DNA of 64,000 nt from CAIMZW01 sp037130455 (GCA_037130455.1 JBAXSZ010000002.1:1-64000), one strand, 5' to 3'; numbered from the stretch's first letter, positions 24,818-33,773 are shown. Translations and numbers: made by a program. Notes: generated from the sequence alone by a model not told the origin.

Positions 24818-26089
24818 TTATTTTTCTTGGGAGTCCTTCATCCGAATTTCTTGTTGTCGGAGGGCATATTCATTAGTTCGGACATCGTAATGTCGGAATT
24901 TTGGAAGCGCAGTCGCTGCCAAAGAAACAAATCCAACGCACAAAATGCCTCCGCCAATTATTGAAGTGCGAAGTGAGGTCCATGCAGCCATCGATCCAGC
25001 TCTCATTTGTCCACCTAATGGTCCAGTGGCATAGGAAAGGAGTTCAATTCCGGCAAGTCGGCCTCTAAATTCATCTGGAATGGATTGATTCCACATCGCG
25101 CTTCGAAATAGGGCACTGACCATATCTGCGGCACCTGCAAGAGCTAAGAAAAAGATGATCAACCAGAGCGAGGAAGTAGCACCTGCTAGTGAAATCGAAA
25201 CGCCCCAAGCGATTGCCGCCAAGGTGATGGCTCTTCCATGTTTGGGATAGTGATTTATCCACCGGCTGAATAAAGTAATTACTAACGCGCCAACGGTGCC
25301 AGCGGCGTAGAAAAATCCTAACGCCCATCGTGCATGCAGCGAATCAGCCCAAAAAGGAAAGAGGGCTGTGGGCATAGCGAAAAACATTGCTGCCATGTCC
25401 ACCAGATAAGTACCCAGTAAGTCTTTTCGAGATCCAGCGTACTTAATTCCTTCGATCAGACTTTGGAATTTAGGGGCCGTTGATTTGCTCAGCGGCGGAT
25501 ATTTTGCGATTTTTATCAGCAGAAATAGCGAAATTACATAAGATATTACATCCACCGAAAATCCAGCGCTGACGCTAAATACTGAAACTAATACTCCAGC
25601 AACGGATGGCCCAGTTATTGAACCAAACTGACTTCGCAAACTCATCAGGGCACTGGCGTTGGGCAAATCTTCGTGACCGACGATTCGAGGAAGTAATGAG
25701 TCCAAACTGGGACGCTGAATACCATCTAAAGATGAGAAACATCCGGCTGCTATGTAGATGAAGAGAAGTTTGGGATGTGGCAAAAGCGAATTGATGAGCA
25801 ACATTGTTGAGATAAGCAGTGCTAGAAATTCGGCCAGAATCACCATTCGTTTTCGGTCAACGGAATCGGCCAGCACGCCTCCATAGAGGCTAAAGACAAT
25901 AAGAGGGATAAGTTCGACAGCTCCCATTAGTCCAACTGCAATATATGAGTTTGTGAGTTCCTTGATTTGGAAAGGTAGGGCAACATAAGTAATCATCGAA
26001 CCAAAATATGAAACGAAACCCGCAGACCAGATCAGGCGAAAATCTCGGTACTTTCGCAAGGGGGAAATATCGATCGTTATTTTCTTCAT
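24818..26089 (-). CDS. MFS transporter (enterobactin/macrolide exporter-like)
   Basis: Major facilitator of about 423 aa with twelve predicted membrane segments. The loop between helices 2 and 3 reads GGVLADSVDRKRMV, the MFS motif A, and LPRIVGHEDLPNASAL is typical of the MFS_3/DUF894 exporter group. ATG 26089 was chosen because it begins 14 bp after the panB stop; the longer frame overlaps panB. It probably exports a small hydrophobic compound; substrate unknown. Likely co-transcribed with panB. Confidence 0.82.
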   Translation of the reverse strand: MKKITIDISPLRKYRDFRLIWSAGFVSYFGSMITYVALPFQIKELTNSYIAVGLMGAVELIPLIVFSLYGGVLADSVDRKRMVILAEFLALLISTMLLINSLLPHPKLLFIYIAAGCFSSLDGIQRPSLDSLLPRIVGHEDLPNASALMSLRSQFGSITGPSVAGVLVSVFSVSAGFSVDVISYVISLFLLIKIAKYPPLSKSTAPKFQSLIEGIKYAGSRKDLLGTYLVDMAAMFFAMPTALFPFWADSLHARWALGFFYAAGTVGALVITLFSRWINHYPKHGRAITLAAIAWGVSISLAGATSSLWLIIFFLALAGAADMVSALFRSAMWNQSIPDEFRGRLAGIELLSYATGPLGGQMRAGSMAAWTSLRTSIIGGGILCVGFVSLAATALPKFRHYDVRTNEYALRQQEIRMKDSQEK

Positions 26090-26102
26090 AAGGGAAGAAA
26101 AT

Positions 26103-26912
26103 CTAGTGGAAGGTTTGCTCCTCGGAAGGAAACTGGCCAGTAACAACATCGCTAGCCCATTCTCTGGTGGCATCGATCATTTGACTTCGGATATCTCGAT
26201 AAGCCTTTGCCAAGCGCGGTCGCGCTGAAGTCATGCCCATTAAATCGGTCCACACCAGGACCTGCGCATCACACCCAGCGCCTGCGCCGATGCCAATCAC
26301 GGGGATCGTTAATTCTCGCGAAATAGCCGTGGCCAATTCTTCGGGCACTAATTCCAAGACTAGGGCGAAACAACCAGCTTCTTGCAGTGCTCGGGCATCG
26401 GCCTTTATTCGTTCGGCATCGTCACCACGACCCTGAACTTTAAATCCGCCCAAGGCGTGTACTGATTGAGGGGTTAATCCCAGATGACCCATAACAGGAA
26501 TCCCGGCCGCTATTAAGGCCAGAATTTGGGGAACAACCTTCCTGCCGCCTTCTAGTTTTACCGCTTGAACTTTTGCCTCTTTAAAGAAACGAATTCCGGT
26601 CTGCACAGCTGTTTCTGGTCCAGATTCGTAGGAGCCAAATGGAAAATCGGCTACAACCAACGCTTTCGAGGAACCTCGAACCACGGCTCGAGCCAGTGGA
26701 ATCATTTCATCGACGGTGACGGGAATGGTGTTCTCTTCGCCCAGGAAATTATTTCCGGCGCTGTCCCCGACCAGGAGTACTGGAATTCCGGCTTCATCGA
26801 AAATCCCCGCGGTGATTTGTTCATAACAAGTAAGCATTGGCCACTTTTCACCAGCGCGTTTTTTTGCCGACAAGTGGGCAATCGAAGTTCGAGAGGTTGT
26901 TGCATTAGACAT
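26103..26912 (-). CDS. panB: 3-methyl-2-oxobutanoate hydroxymethyltransferase
   Basis: Ketopantoate hydroxymethyltransferase, 269 aa, first step of pantothenate and CoA synthesis: methylene-THF plus ketoisovalerate gives ketopantoate. Motifs are MLTCYEQITAGIFDEAG, LVGDSAGN (metal Asp), VADFPFGSYE, AVKLEGG, MGHLGLTPQSVHALGGF and VIGIGAGAGCDAQVLV. The usual CYD at the N-terminal loop reads CYE. ATG 26912 has AAGGAGCG upstream; an in-frame start at 26933 lacks one. It diverges from nadE; both are cofactor-synthesis genes. Confidence 0.95.
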   Translation of the reverse strand: MSNATTSRTSIAHLSAKKRAGEKWPMLTCYEQITAGIFDEAGIPVLLVGDSAGNNFLGEENTIPVTVDEMIPLARAVVRGSSKALVVADFPFGSYESGPETAVQTGIRFFKEAKVQAVKLEGGRKVVPQILALIAAGIPVMGHLGLTPQSVHALGGFKVQGRGDDAERIKADARALQEAGCFALVLELVPEELATAISRELTIPVIGIGAGAGCDAQVLVWTDLMGMTSARPRLAKAYRDIRSQMIDATREWASDVVTGQFPSEEQTFH

Positions 26913-26983
26913 AAAGCGCTCCTTTTCGATCAAGGCCTACAAAAGTTGGTCCCTGTCGTATCGTTGGGAAAAGTCTATCTTGG

Positions 26984-26995
26984 TACGCTCAGAGT
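26984..26995 (+). promoter_or_regulatory. Leaderless-type -10 box (TACGCT) for nadE
   Basis: TACGCT at 26984-26989 lies 6 nt before the ATG at 26996. This favours that start over the ATG at 27011. Confidence 0.5.
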
Positions 26996-28693
26996 ATGGA
27001 AGCAGAGGTTATGGGGCAGGTTCGAATTGCCTTGGCACAAATAAACCCCACCGTTGGTGCGCTGGAAGCGAATGCGGATTTAATCCTTACTTACACTCAT
27101 CACGCACACGCCGCCGGAGCTCATGTGGTTCTTTTCCCCGAAATGATTTTGACTGGATATCCGGTCGAAGATTTAGCCATGCGCGCTTCTTTCCGAGCTG
27201 CCAGCAAGCGGATGGTCCATGCCGTGGCCGAACGCATATCGGCTGAAGGCATCGGAGAGATTGTTGCACTCGTGGGTTATCTAGAGGAGAGCGCCTCTTC
27301 AAAACCACAAAATGCCGTGGCCCTGATTCATCGGGGCACAATTCTGGCCACCTATATCAAACACCATCTGCCCAACTATGGAGTTTTCGATGAATACCGG
27401 AATTTCGTTCCGGGGGATCGCTCGCTTGTATTTCGCTTACATGGGATCGATATTGGAATCGCCATTTGTGAAGATATCTGGCGATCTTCCGGTCCAGTCT
27501 CTGAACTTGCCCAACGCAAGCCAGGTCTAGTGCTCGTTCCCAATGGCAGCCCCTTTGAACGAAATAAAGACGATCTTCGCTTGGCACTAGTGAAGCGGCG
27601 AGCTCGCGAAATTGGCGCCCCCCTTGTGTATGTAAACATGATCGGTGGACAAGACGATTTGGTTTTTGATGGAGATAGCGTTGTGGTCAATCACTTGGGC
27701 GAACTTATTGCGCGCGCACCTCAATTTATCGAAGGCCTTATGGTGGTAGATATTGGCTCACAGATCGCAACTGGAGTTCCAGATGTGGTGATTTCGGAAA
27801 ATCCGATTCAAGAATATGTACCTCTTACGGTAGGAATCTCCGAAAGAGCTAGCGAAGCTGAGCAAATCTGGCGGGCTTTAGTAGTTGGACTGAGAGACTA
27901 TGTTGAGAAAAATAAATTTCCCAGTGTCATCACGGGAATGTCTGGCGGAATCGATTCATCTCTAGTAATGGCAATTGCAGCGGATGCAATCGGTGCTGAT
28001 CGGGTATTTGGCGTCGCCCTCCCTAGTCGATATTCATCTGAGCATTCACTGGCTGATGCCGCAGAATGTGCAAAGGCAATTGGATTAAATTATCGAGTTA
28101 TCCCGATTGAACCGATGGTGACGACTTTCTTGCAGTCGTTGAGTCTGACCGGTTTAGCCGAAGAAAACATTCAGGCCCGAATTCGCGGAACAATCTTGAT
28201 GGGGCTTTCCAATCAAGAGGGTCACTTGGTTTTAGCCAATGGCAATAAATCAGAGTTAGCAGTTGGTTACTCAACATTGTATGGCGATGCCGTGGGTGGA
28301 TATGCACCGATAAAAGATTTATTTAAAGTTGACGTGTGGGCGTTGGCAAAGTGGCGCAACGCCGCGGCGATTGCTGCCGGACAGATACCGCCAATCCCAG
28401 AGAACTCCATAAATAAAGAACCCAGCGCAGAATTGCGACCTGGACAGAAAGATTCGGATTCCTTGCCAGAGTATGAAATTTTGGACCAGATATTAAACAT
28501 TTATATCGACAACGACGGCGGATTTGCCGGAATCGTAGCCGCTGGTTTTGATCCACAATTGGCACGACGTGTGATTGGCCTGGTCGATCGTGCTGAATAC
28601 AAGCGCCGGCAATATCCGCCAGGCACCAAAATTTCTCGCCGAGCTTTTGGTAAAGATCGACGTTTGCCAATTACCTCTGGTTGGAAAGAGTAG
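26996..28693 (+). CDS. nadE: NAD+ synthase, glutamine-hydrolysing
   Basis: Two-domain enzyme of 565 aa that amidates nicotinic acid adenine dinucleotide to NAD using glutamine. The N-terminal nitrilase-type glutaminase has Glu in LFPEMILTGYP, Lys in YIKHHLPNYGVFDE and Cys in ICEDIW. The C-terminal synthetase begins near residue 290 with the P-loop SGGIDSSLVMAIA. It is shorter than the ~680-aa mycobacterial form and matches the proteobacterial-type length. The leaderless -10 box supports ATG 26996; ATG 27011 is the alternative. Confidence 0.93.
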   Translation: MEAEVMGQVRIALAQINPTVGALEANADLILTYTHHAHAAGAHVVLFPEMILTGYPVEDLAMRASFRAASKRMVHAVAERISAEGIGEIVALVGYLEESASSKPQNAVALIHRGTILATYIKHHLPNYGVFDEYRNFVPGDRSLVFRLHGIDIGIAICEDIWRSSGPVSELAQRKPGLVLVPNGSPFERNKDDLRLALVKRRAREIGAPLVYVNMIGGQDDLVFDGDSVVVNHLGELIARAPQFIEGLMVVDIGSQIATGVPDVVISENPIQEYVPLTVGISERASEAEQIWRALVVGLRDYVEKNKFPSVITGMSGGIDSSLVMAIAADAIGADRVFGVALPSRYSSEHSLADAAECAKAIGLNYRVIPIEPMVTTFLQSLSLTGLAEENIQARIRGTILMGLSNQEGHLVLANGNKSELAVGYSTLYGDAVGGYAPIKDLFKVDVWALAKWRNAAAIAAGQIPPIPENSINKEPSAELRPGQKDSDSLPEYEILDQILNIYIDNDGGFAGIVAAGFDPQLARRVIGLVDRAEYKRRQYPPGTKISRRAFGKDRRLPITSGWKE

Positions 28694-28775
28694 GCAGGCC
28701 GTTCCCTAGCTTCATCTCTAAAAGCAGTTAAAACTGCAAGTAATTCGCGTTTAGACAGAAGTGGGTAAGTGCTTC

Positions 28776-28781
28776 TATTAT
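28776..28781 (+). promoter_or_regulatory. -10 box of the SAM-IV/metYX transcript
   Basis: TATTAT at 28776-28781 places transcription start near 28788, just at the 5' edge of the riboswitch. TTAGAC at 28751 is a possible -35 element, with a long 19-bp spacer. Confidence 0.55.
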
Positions 28782-28788
28782 TTCGGCA

Positions 28789-28901
28789 GGTCACGAGTTC
28801 CAGGTTTTAGCCCCGGCTTACTGGACGGCAACCCTCCACCGCGGTGGGGTGCTCCGGGTGAAGACCAGGTCCGCCACATGAGTGGCAGACAAGCGCGGGT
28901 C
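28789..28901 (+). ncRNA. SAM-IV riboswitch
   Basis: About 113 nt match the actinobacterial SAM-IV aptamer: a 5' GGTCACGAG, the core GGCTTACTGGACGGCAACC with the SAM-binding GCAACC element, the CCACCGCGGTGGGGTGC segment, CCGGGTGAAGACCAGG, and a 3' pseudoknot part ending GCGCGGGTC. It precedes metY, the classic SAM-IV target. A GTGCC...GGCGC pairing (28902-28917) just downstream may form part of the expression platform. High SAM should reduce metY and probably metX expression (family knowledge). Confidence 0.95.
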
Positions 28902-28944
28902 GTGCCTTATACGGCGCACCCTTTATTTTGATGGGGGTATTTTT

Positions 28945-30270
28945 GTGTCCACTTTTTCGTTAGCTAATGCTTCATTTGAAACTCGCCAAATTCATGCCGG
29001 CCAAGTTCCAGACCCAACCACTGGGGCTCGCGCCTTGCCGATTTATCAGACAACTGCTTACACATTTCGAGACACTCAACATGCGTCCGATCTCTTCGGA
29101 TTGGCCGAACTGGGCAATATCTATACCCGCATCATGAATCCAACTCAAGATGCGGTTGAACAACGAATTGCATCGCTAGAAGGTGGGGTCGCCGCGCTTC
29201 TAGTGTCCTCTGGTTCAGCTGCTACTACTTATGCCATTTTGAATGTTGCCGAAGCGGGCGATCACATTGTCTCTTCGCCAAATCTTTATGGTGGTACTTA
29301 CAACTTGTTCCATTACACATTGCCTAAATTTGGAATTAATGTCAGTTTTGTTGAAGATCCAGATGATCCACAATCATGGGAAGCCGCCGTTCAACCCAAT
29401 ACCAAAGCATTTTTCGGTGAAACAATTGCAAACCCCAAGAATGCCATTCTGGATATTGAAACTGTTGCCGGCATCGCGCATAAGCATGGCGTGCCTTTGA
29501 TTGTCGACAACACTGTTGCGACGCCGTTTCTGATTCGACCTATTGAACATGGTGCCGACGTCGTGATTCACTCCGCGACGAAATTTTTGTCCGGTCACGG
29601 AACCGCAATAGTTGGAGCGATTGTTGATTCTGGAAAATTTGATTATGCCCTACAACCAGAAAAGTTTAAGAATTTTAATGAACCAGACCCTAGCTATCAC
29701 GGTCTAGTTTACGCGCAAGCTCTAGGGGTGGGTTCAGCCTTTGGCGCCAACCTCTCTTACATTTTTAAAATTCGACTCACCTTGCTTCGAGATACCGGCG
29801 CAGCAGTAAGTCCCTTTAATGCCTGGTTATTGGCGCAAGGGCTTGAAACCTTGTCGCTTCGAATTGAGCGACATGTAGAAAATGCTCAGAAGTTAGCGAC
29901 CTGGTTGGAAGCCTCTCCCTATGTTGAAGCGGTTAATTACGCATCGCTGGCATCGTCACCATGGAATGCCCTCGCCACTAAATACGCCCCTCAAGGCAGT
30001 GGATCGGTTCTCTCCTTTGAGATTAAGGGTGGCATCGAGGCGGGTAAGAAATTTGTGGAGGCGTTGGTATTGCACTCTCATGTGGCCAATATTGGTGATG
30101 TCCGCTCGTTGGTCATTCATCCGGCGTCCACCACTCACTCCCAATTGTCCGCAGAAGAACAATTGAGTGCTGGTGTGACCCCTGGGTTAATCAGGCTCTC
30201 CGTAGGGTTGGAGAACATTGAAGATATAAAGGCTGATATTGCCCAAGGCTTCAGCGCCTCCCAGCAGTAG
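28945..30270 (+). CDS. metY: O-acetylhomoserine aminocarboxypropyltransferase
   Basis: PLP enzyme of 441 aa in the Cys/Met metabolism family; makes homocysteine from O-acetylhomoserine and sulfide. Motifs are FETRQIHAGQ at the N-terminus, YTRIMNPTQDAVEQRIASLEGG, and the PLP-Lys in HSATKFLSGHGT. The long insertion before VYAQALG is typical of MetY rather than MetB. GTG 28945 was chosen for the GGGGG element seven bases upstream; the frame runs back into the riboswitch, which cannot be coding. Controlled by the SAM-IV element. Confidence 0.95.
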   Translation: MSTFSLANASFETRQIHAGQVPDPTTGARALPIYQTTAYTFRDTQHASDLFGLAELGNIYTRIMNPTQDAVEQRIASLEGGVAALLVSSGSAATTYAILNVAEAGDHIVSSPNLYGGTYNLFHYTLPKFGINVSFVEDPDDPQSWEAAVQPNTKAFFGETIANPKNAILDIETVAGIAHKHGVPLIVDNTVATPFLIRPIEHGADVVIHSATKFLSGHGTAIVGAIVDSGKFDYALQPEKFKNFNEPDPSYHGLVYAQALGVGSAFGANLSYIFKIRLTLLRDTGAAVSPFNAWLLAQGLETLSLRIERHVENAQKLATWLEASPYVEAVNYASLASSPWNALATKYAPQGSGSVLSFEIKGGIEAGKKFVEALVLHSHVANIGDVRSLVIHPASTTHSQLSAEEQLSAGVTPGLIRLSVGLENIEDIKADIAQGFSASQQ

Positions 30271-30328
30271 CAGGTGTGTACCAAGCCCGCCAAGAGTTGC
30301 TCATTATTTTTTGTGAAAGACTTGTGGC

Positions 30329-31426
30329 ATGGAACGCGGTTCTGAGTACCTAGTCACCGGGGCCTGGCTGGAAAGCTACGACCCTGGTGAGCGGATTTTT
30401 CTGCCCATTGGAGATCTCGAACTAGAGTCCGGTGAAGTTCTATCAGATACCGTGATCGCCTACCAAACCTGGGGTGTTCGCAACCAGGCTGGCACCAATG
30501 CAATTTTGGTCAATCATGCACTTACTGGATGGTCGGATGTTCCCGGCTGGTGGCCATCTATGGTCGGCCCAGGTTTACCGTTAGATACTGATAAATACTT
30601 CATTATTTGTCCCAACGTCATTGGTGGATGTCAGGGAAGCACTGGACCTTCGTCGATAGCCCCAGATGGAAAACGTTGGGGTTCGCGCTTTCCAACGGTA
30701 ACCATTCGCGACATGGTTCAAGCCGAATTAGAACTCACTAATCGATTGGGCATTTCTCATTACATTTTGGCGGTTGGGCCATCGCTGGGCGGAATGCGAT
30801 CCTTGGAGTGGGCAATTCAATATCCAGATCGAGTCAGAGCGATTTGTACTATTGGCTCCTCGGCGGTGGCCACCGGCGATCAAATCGGCGCTGCCTCGAT
30901 TCAAATTCGGGCAATCAAAGCCGACCCCAACTTTCATGGGGGAGATTATTACGATTTTGAGCACGGCCCGATTGAGGGGATGGGAATTGCTAGACGGATC
31001 GCCCACCTGACTTATCGGACCGAAACGGAGATGGATGTTCGCTTCGGACGAGAATTACAGGGAGATGACACCGGTAGATATGCCGTCGAGTCTTATTTGG
31101 ACCATCAGGCGCAAAAACTCTCCAAACGCTTCGATGCCAATACCTATATTGCGCTCACCGAAGCCATGAATTCCCATGATGTTGGTCAAGGTAGAGGTGG
31201 CGTTGCCGCCGCCCTAGCCACAGTGAAAATCCCGGTTGTTGTAGTTTCTGTCGACACCGATCGTCTTTTTCCGCCGCGACTCCAAGAAGAAATCGTGGAA
31301 TTGACCCCTACCGCTCGACCAATAGAGCGAATTTCTTCACCTTTCGGCCACGATGGCTTCCTTATAGAGGTCGAATCTGTGGGTGAAATCATTAAAGATG
31401 CGATCGCCATCGGGTTAGAACCCTGA
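30329..31426 (+). CDS. metX: Homoserine O-acetyltransferase
   Basis: Alpha/beta-hydrolase-fold acyltransferase, 365 aa, giving O-acetylhomoserine for MetY. It has NHALTGWSDV, the nucleophile elbow GPSLGGMRSLEWA, and C-terminal Asp/His in VDTDRLFPP and FGHDGFLIE. The start lies 58 bp after metY on the same strand, so it likely shares the SAM-IV transcript. AAGACT 6 nt before the ATG resembles a weak -10 box, so an extra promoter is possible. MetX can be a succinyltransferase in some groups; acetyl is the usual actinobacterial use. Confidence 0.93.
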   Translation: MERGSEYLVTGAWLESYDPGERIFLPIGDLELESGEVLSDTVIAYQTWGVRNQAGTNAILVNHALTGWSDVPGWWPSMVGPGLPLDTDKYFIICPNVIGGCQGSTGPSSIAPDGKRWGSRFPTVTIRDMVQAELELTNRLGISHYILAVGPSLGGMRSLEWAIQYPDRVRAICTIGSSAVATGDQIGAASIQIRAIKADPNFHGGDYYDFEHGPIEGMGIARRIAHLTYRTETEMDVRFGRELQGDDTGRYAVESYLDHQAQKLSKRFDANTYIALTEAMNSHDVGQGRGGVAAALATVKIPVVVVSVDTDRLFPPRLQEEIVELTPTARPIERISSPFGHDGFLIEVESVGEIIKDAIAIGLEP

Positions 31427-31497
31427 TTTTTTTCGTTATTGAGGGAAAATCCCAGCAAAAATAGGCCGTGGATGTGCATAAGTGCCTGTGGACAATT

Positions 31498-31503
31498 TAT
31501 AAT
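31498..31503 (+). promoter_or_regulatory. Consensus -10 box upstream of sigA
   Basis: TATAAT at 31498-31503 is a perfect housekeeping -10 hexamer about 60 bp before the GTG start. The -35 region is weak (near TGCATA, 31475). AAGGATGATCT is the ribosome-binding site. Confidence 0.55.
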
Positions 31504-31560
31504 ATGCCTAAGCAAGTTTCCCTGGTTCGAAGTAAAACCAGACAAACAAAAGGATGATCT

Positions 31561-33153
31561 GTGGCTGGAATTGGTGCGCTCAAAAACGGAACGAAAGCTA
31601 ACAAGAGTTCTACGGTCACGGCAAAAGCTGCGCCTAAGAAAGCGGTTACGAAGAAAGAAGTTGCTAAGCCAGCAGTAAAGAGTGCAGCCACAAAACCTGC
31701 AAAGAAAGTTGCGGCGAAGAAAACTGCTGTAAAACCAGCGAAAAAAGCCACTGATAAGAAGGTTGCTGGTCCCCGACTCTTCCCAACGAAAGTAGAATTA
31801 GAAGCTCGCAAGCAAGCAGAATTAGAAGCGGCTCGAATTAAAGAAGAGAAGAAAAATGCTGGGCGAAAATTATTTCCTTCCAAAGCCGAATTAGCAGCGA
31901 AGAAAGCCGCCGAAGAAGCCTTGTTGCATCCAGAAAAAGTCGAATTATCAGTTGAAATAGCAGAGATTACGACAGGCAAAGAGAAGAAAGCTCCAAAGGC
32001 CGGTGCGAGTGTCGTTGAGAAAATTGATGGCGAAGGAGTTGAGCTAGAAGAAATTGATCTTGAAGATTTAGATTCTCTGGTTGAGGATATTAAAGAAGAG
32101 GCCACCGAAACTGTTGCCGACGATGCAGCAAGTGAAATCCGAGTAGTCAACGTTGCCGAAGAATCTCAAAATGAAGAGAACGCCTTCACCATTAAAGATT
32201 CCGAAGAAGATGATGCTCCGCCTCAGACAGTTCTCACAGCTGGTGCAACTGCCGACCCTGTAAAGGATTATTTAAAGCTGATTGGTCGCGTTCCACTTTT
32301 GAACGCCGAGATGGAAGTTGATCTTTCTCTGCGCGTAGAAGCCGGACTCTTTGCTGAAGAAAAATTGGCAAAGGATAAGAAGATGGACAAGAAAATGCGC
32401 CGAGAAATGGAGCAACTTGTTCTAGATGGTCGACGAGCGAAGAACCATCTGCTCGAAGCAAACCTACGGTTGGTTGTATCCCTGGCTAAGCGCTACACCG
32501 GAAGAGGAATGCTTTTCTTGGATCTCATTCAAGAAGGAAACCTTGGTTTAATCCGCGCCGTGGAAAAATTCGACTACACAAAGGGCTACAAGTTTTCTAC
32601 CTATGCAACATGGTGGATCCGACAAGCAATCACTCGCGCCATGGCTGACCAGGCACGCACCATTCGTATTCCGGTTCACATGGTGGAAGTTATTAATAAG
32701 TTGGCTCGTGTTCAGCGTCAGATGCTTCAAGATTTAGGACGCGAACCTACGCCTGAAGAATTAGCAAAAGAGCTAGATATGACTCCTGAAAAAGTTGTCG
32801 AGGTTCAAAAATATGGCCGCGAGCCAATTTCGTTACATACGCCACTGGGCGAAGAAGGCGATTCCGAATTCGGCGATTTGATCGAAGATTCTGAAGCCAT
32901 TGTTCCTGCGGATGCGGTTTCCTTTACCCTTTTGCAAGAACAACTGCACTCAGTGCTAGATACCCTCTCCGAGCGCGAAGCTGGCGTCGTTGCGATGCGT
33001 TTTGGACTAACCGATGGTCAACCAAAAACCCTGGATGAAATTGGAAAGGTTTATGGCGTTACCCGAGAGCGAATTCGCCAAATCGAATCCAAGACGATGT
33101 CGAAATTGCGACATCCATCCAGATCCCAAGTACTCCGCGATTATTTGGATTAA
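31561..33153 (+). CDS. sigA: Primary RNA polymerase sigma factor, SigA/HrdB type
   Basis: Housekeeping sigma-70 of 530 aa. Region 1.2 begins near residue 231 (DPVKDYLKLIGRVPLLN), region 2 carries LRLVVSLAKRYTGRGMLFLDLIQEGNLGLIRAVEKFD and KFSTYATWWIRQAI, and region 4 ends with the helix-turn-helix TLDEIGKVYGVTRERIRQIESKTMSKLRHP. The N-terminus differs from canonical HrdB: about 70 residues of Lys/Ala/Pro, then two copies of an LFP(T/S)K-x-EL-x-A-K motif 31 residues apart (72 and 103), then an acidic stretch. GTG start with AGGATG upstream. Confidence 0.96.
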   Translation: MAGIGALKNGTKANKSSTVTAKAAPKKAVTKKEVAKPAVKSAATKPAKKVAAKKTAVKPAKKATDKKVAGPRLFPTKVELEARKQAELEAARIKEEKKNAGRKLFPSKAELAAKKAAEEALLHPEKVELSVEIAEITTGKEKKAPKAGASVVEKIDGEGVELEEIDLEDLDSLVEDIKEEATETVADDAASEIRVVNVAEESQNEENAFTIKDSEEDDAPPQTVLTAGATADPVKDYLKLIGRVPLLNAEMEVDLSLRVEAGLFAEEKLAKDKKMDKKMRREMEQLVLDGRRAKNHLLEANLRLVVSLAKRYTGRGMLFLDLIQEGNLGLIRAVEKFDYTKGYKFSTYATWWIRQAITRAMADQARTIRIPVHMVEVINKLARVQRQMLQDLGREPTPEELAKELDMTPEKVVEVQKYGREPISLHTPLGEEGDSEFGDLIEDSEAIVPADAVSFTLLQEQLHSVLDTLSEREAGVVAMRFGLTDGQPKTLDEIGKVYGVTRERIRQIESKTMSKLRHPSRSQVLRDYLD

Positions 33154-33155
33154 GA

Positions 33156-33371
33156 ATGAGCGAAAAAGTTACCTTACGAGTTAAGGCAAATGGTTCTATT
33201 CGCGTTACCGGTACCGTCGACTTTGTTGACGAGAACGGCAAGGTGTTGGAAACTCGAACCGACTTTTCGCTGTGCCGATGTGGCCATTCGCAGGAGAAAC
33301 CATTCTGCGATGGTTCCCATAGGGCAGCAGGTTTTCAGGCGCCGGTCTACCAGCCAGAAGTTAGTGAATAA
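33156..33371 (+). CDS. CDGSH iron-sulfur domain protein
   Basis: Protein of 71 aa with one CDGSH motif, CRCGHSQEKPFCDGSH, whose three Cys and one His would hold a [2Fe-2S] cluster as in mitoNEET-type proteins. Role unknown; electron transfer or redox sensing is typical of the family. It starts two bases after the sigA stop, so it is probably translated from the sigA mRNA. Confidence 0.88.
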   Translation: MSEKVTLRVKANGSIRVTGTVDFVDENGKVLETRTDFSLCRCGHSQEKPFCDGSHRAAGFQAPVYQPEVSE

Positions 33372-33408
33372 TTCCTAGTAAGTAACTAGTGAGTAATTGG
33401 TAAATAAA

Positions 33409-33426
33409 AGAGGCTAGCGAGCCTCT
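33409..33426 (-). terminator. Hairpin terminator at end of DUF7455 gene
   Basis: AGAGGCT (33409-33415) and AGCCTCT (33420-33426) form a 7-bp stem overlapping the stop codon. On the minus strand it is followed by TTTTATTTA, so it terminates the DUF7455 transcript. Confidence 0.7.
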
Positions 33427-33635
33427 GAAGCAACGGCAGTTAACTTGCTTGTTTCATCCTGGATTGCTTTAACGACCGGCTTTAAGCCTTCGGCATACTC
33501 CTTGGCATGATGACCACAGAAAAGGAGTTCGCCACCATTGAGCAAAGTCGCCCGAACATAAGCCTGAGCACCACAACGATCGCAACGATCGACGGCATTC
33601 AACGGCGTTGGTTCGAGAATCAACTGCTCAGTCAT
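33414..33635 (-). CDS. DUF7455 domain-containing protein
   Basis: Protein of 73 aa belonging to the actinobacterial DUF7455 family, which is commonly found between sigA and a type IIA topoisomerase gene as here. A CDRCGAQAYVRATLLNGGE...FCGHH pattern looks like a small zinc ribbon or zinc-bound cluster. Function unknown. It converges with the sigA-CDGSH pair and diverges from parE. Confidence 0.85.
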   Translation of the reverse strand: MTEQLILEPTPLNAVDRCDRCGAQAYVRATLLNGGELLFCGHHAKEYAEGLKPVVKAIQDETSKLTAVASEAR

Positions 33636-33747
33636 TAGGTCTCACTTTCTAGTACTTGGTAGATCCTAGTTTAATGCTAATGGCGACAACCAAGATTGCC
33701 ATTTCTTTATTCCCGCAGAAATAACGTAGTGCATTTATGGAGAAAAC

Positions 33748-33773
33748 GTGGGATAAAAAGAGATTTATCCCAC
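33748..33773. repeat. 26-bp inverted repeat between DUF7455 and parE
   Basis: Perfect 10-bp arms GTGGGATAAA (33748-33757) and TTTATCCCAC (33764-33773) with a 6-nt spacer AAGAGA. It lies about 75 bp upstream of the predicted parE -10 box (TAATCT, 33847) and does not follow any gene, so it is more likely an operator than a terminator (inference). Confidence 0.7.

Noticed and set aside
31497..32150. Minus-strand 217-residue Ser/Ala/Phe-rich frame opposite sigA
   Set aside because: It is the antisense of the Lys/Ala/Glu-rich N-terminus of SigA, with no family likeness or ribosome-binding site.
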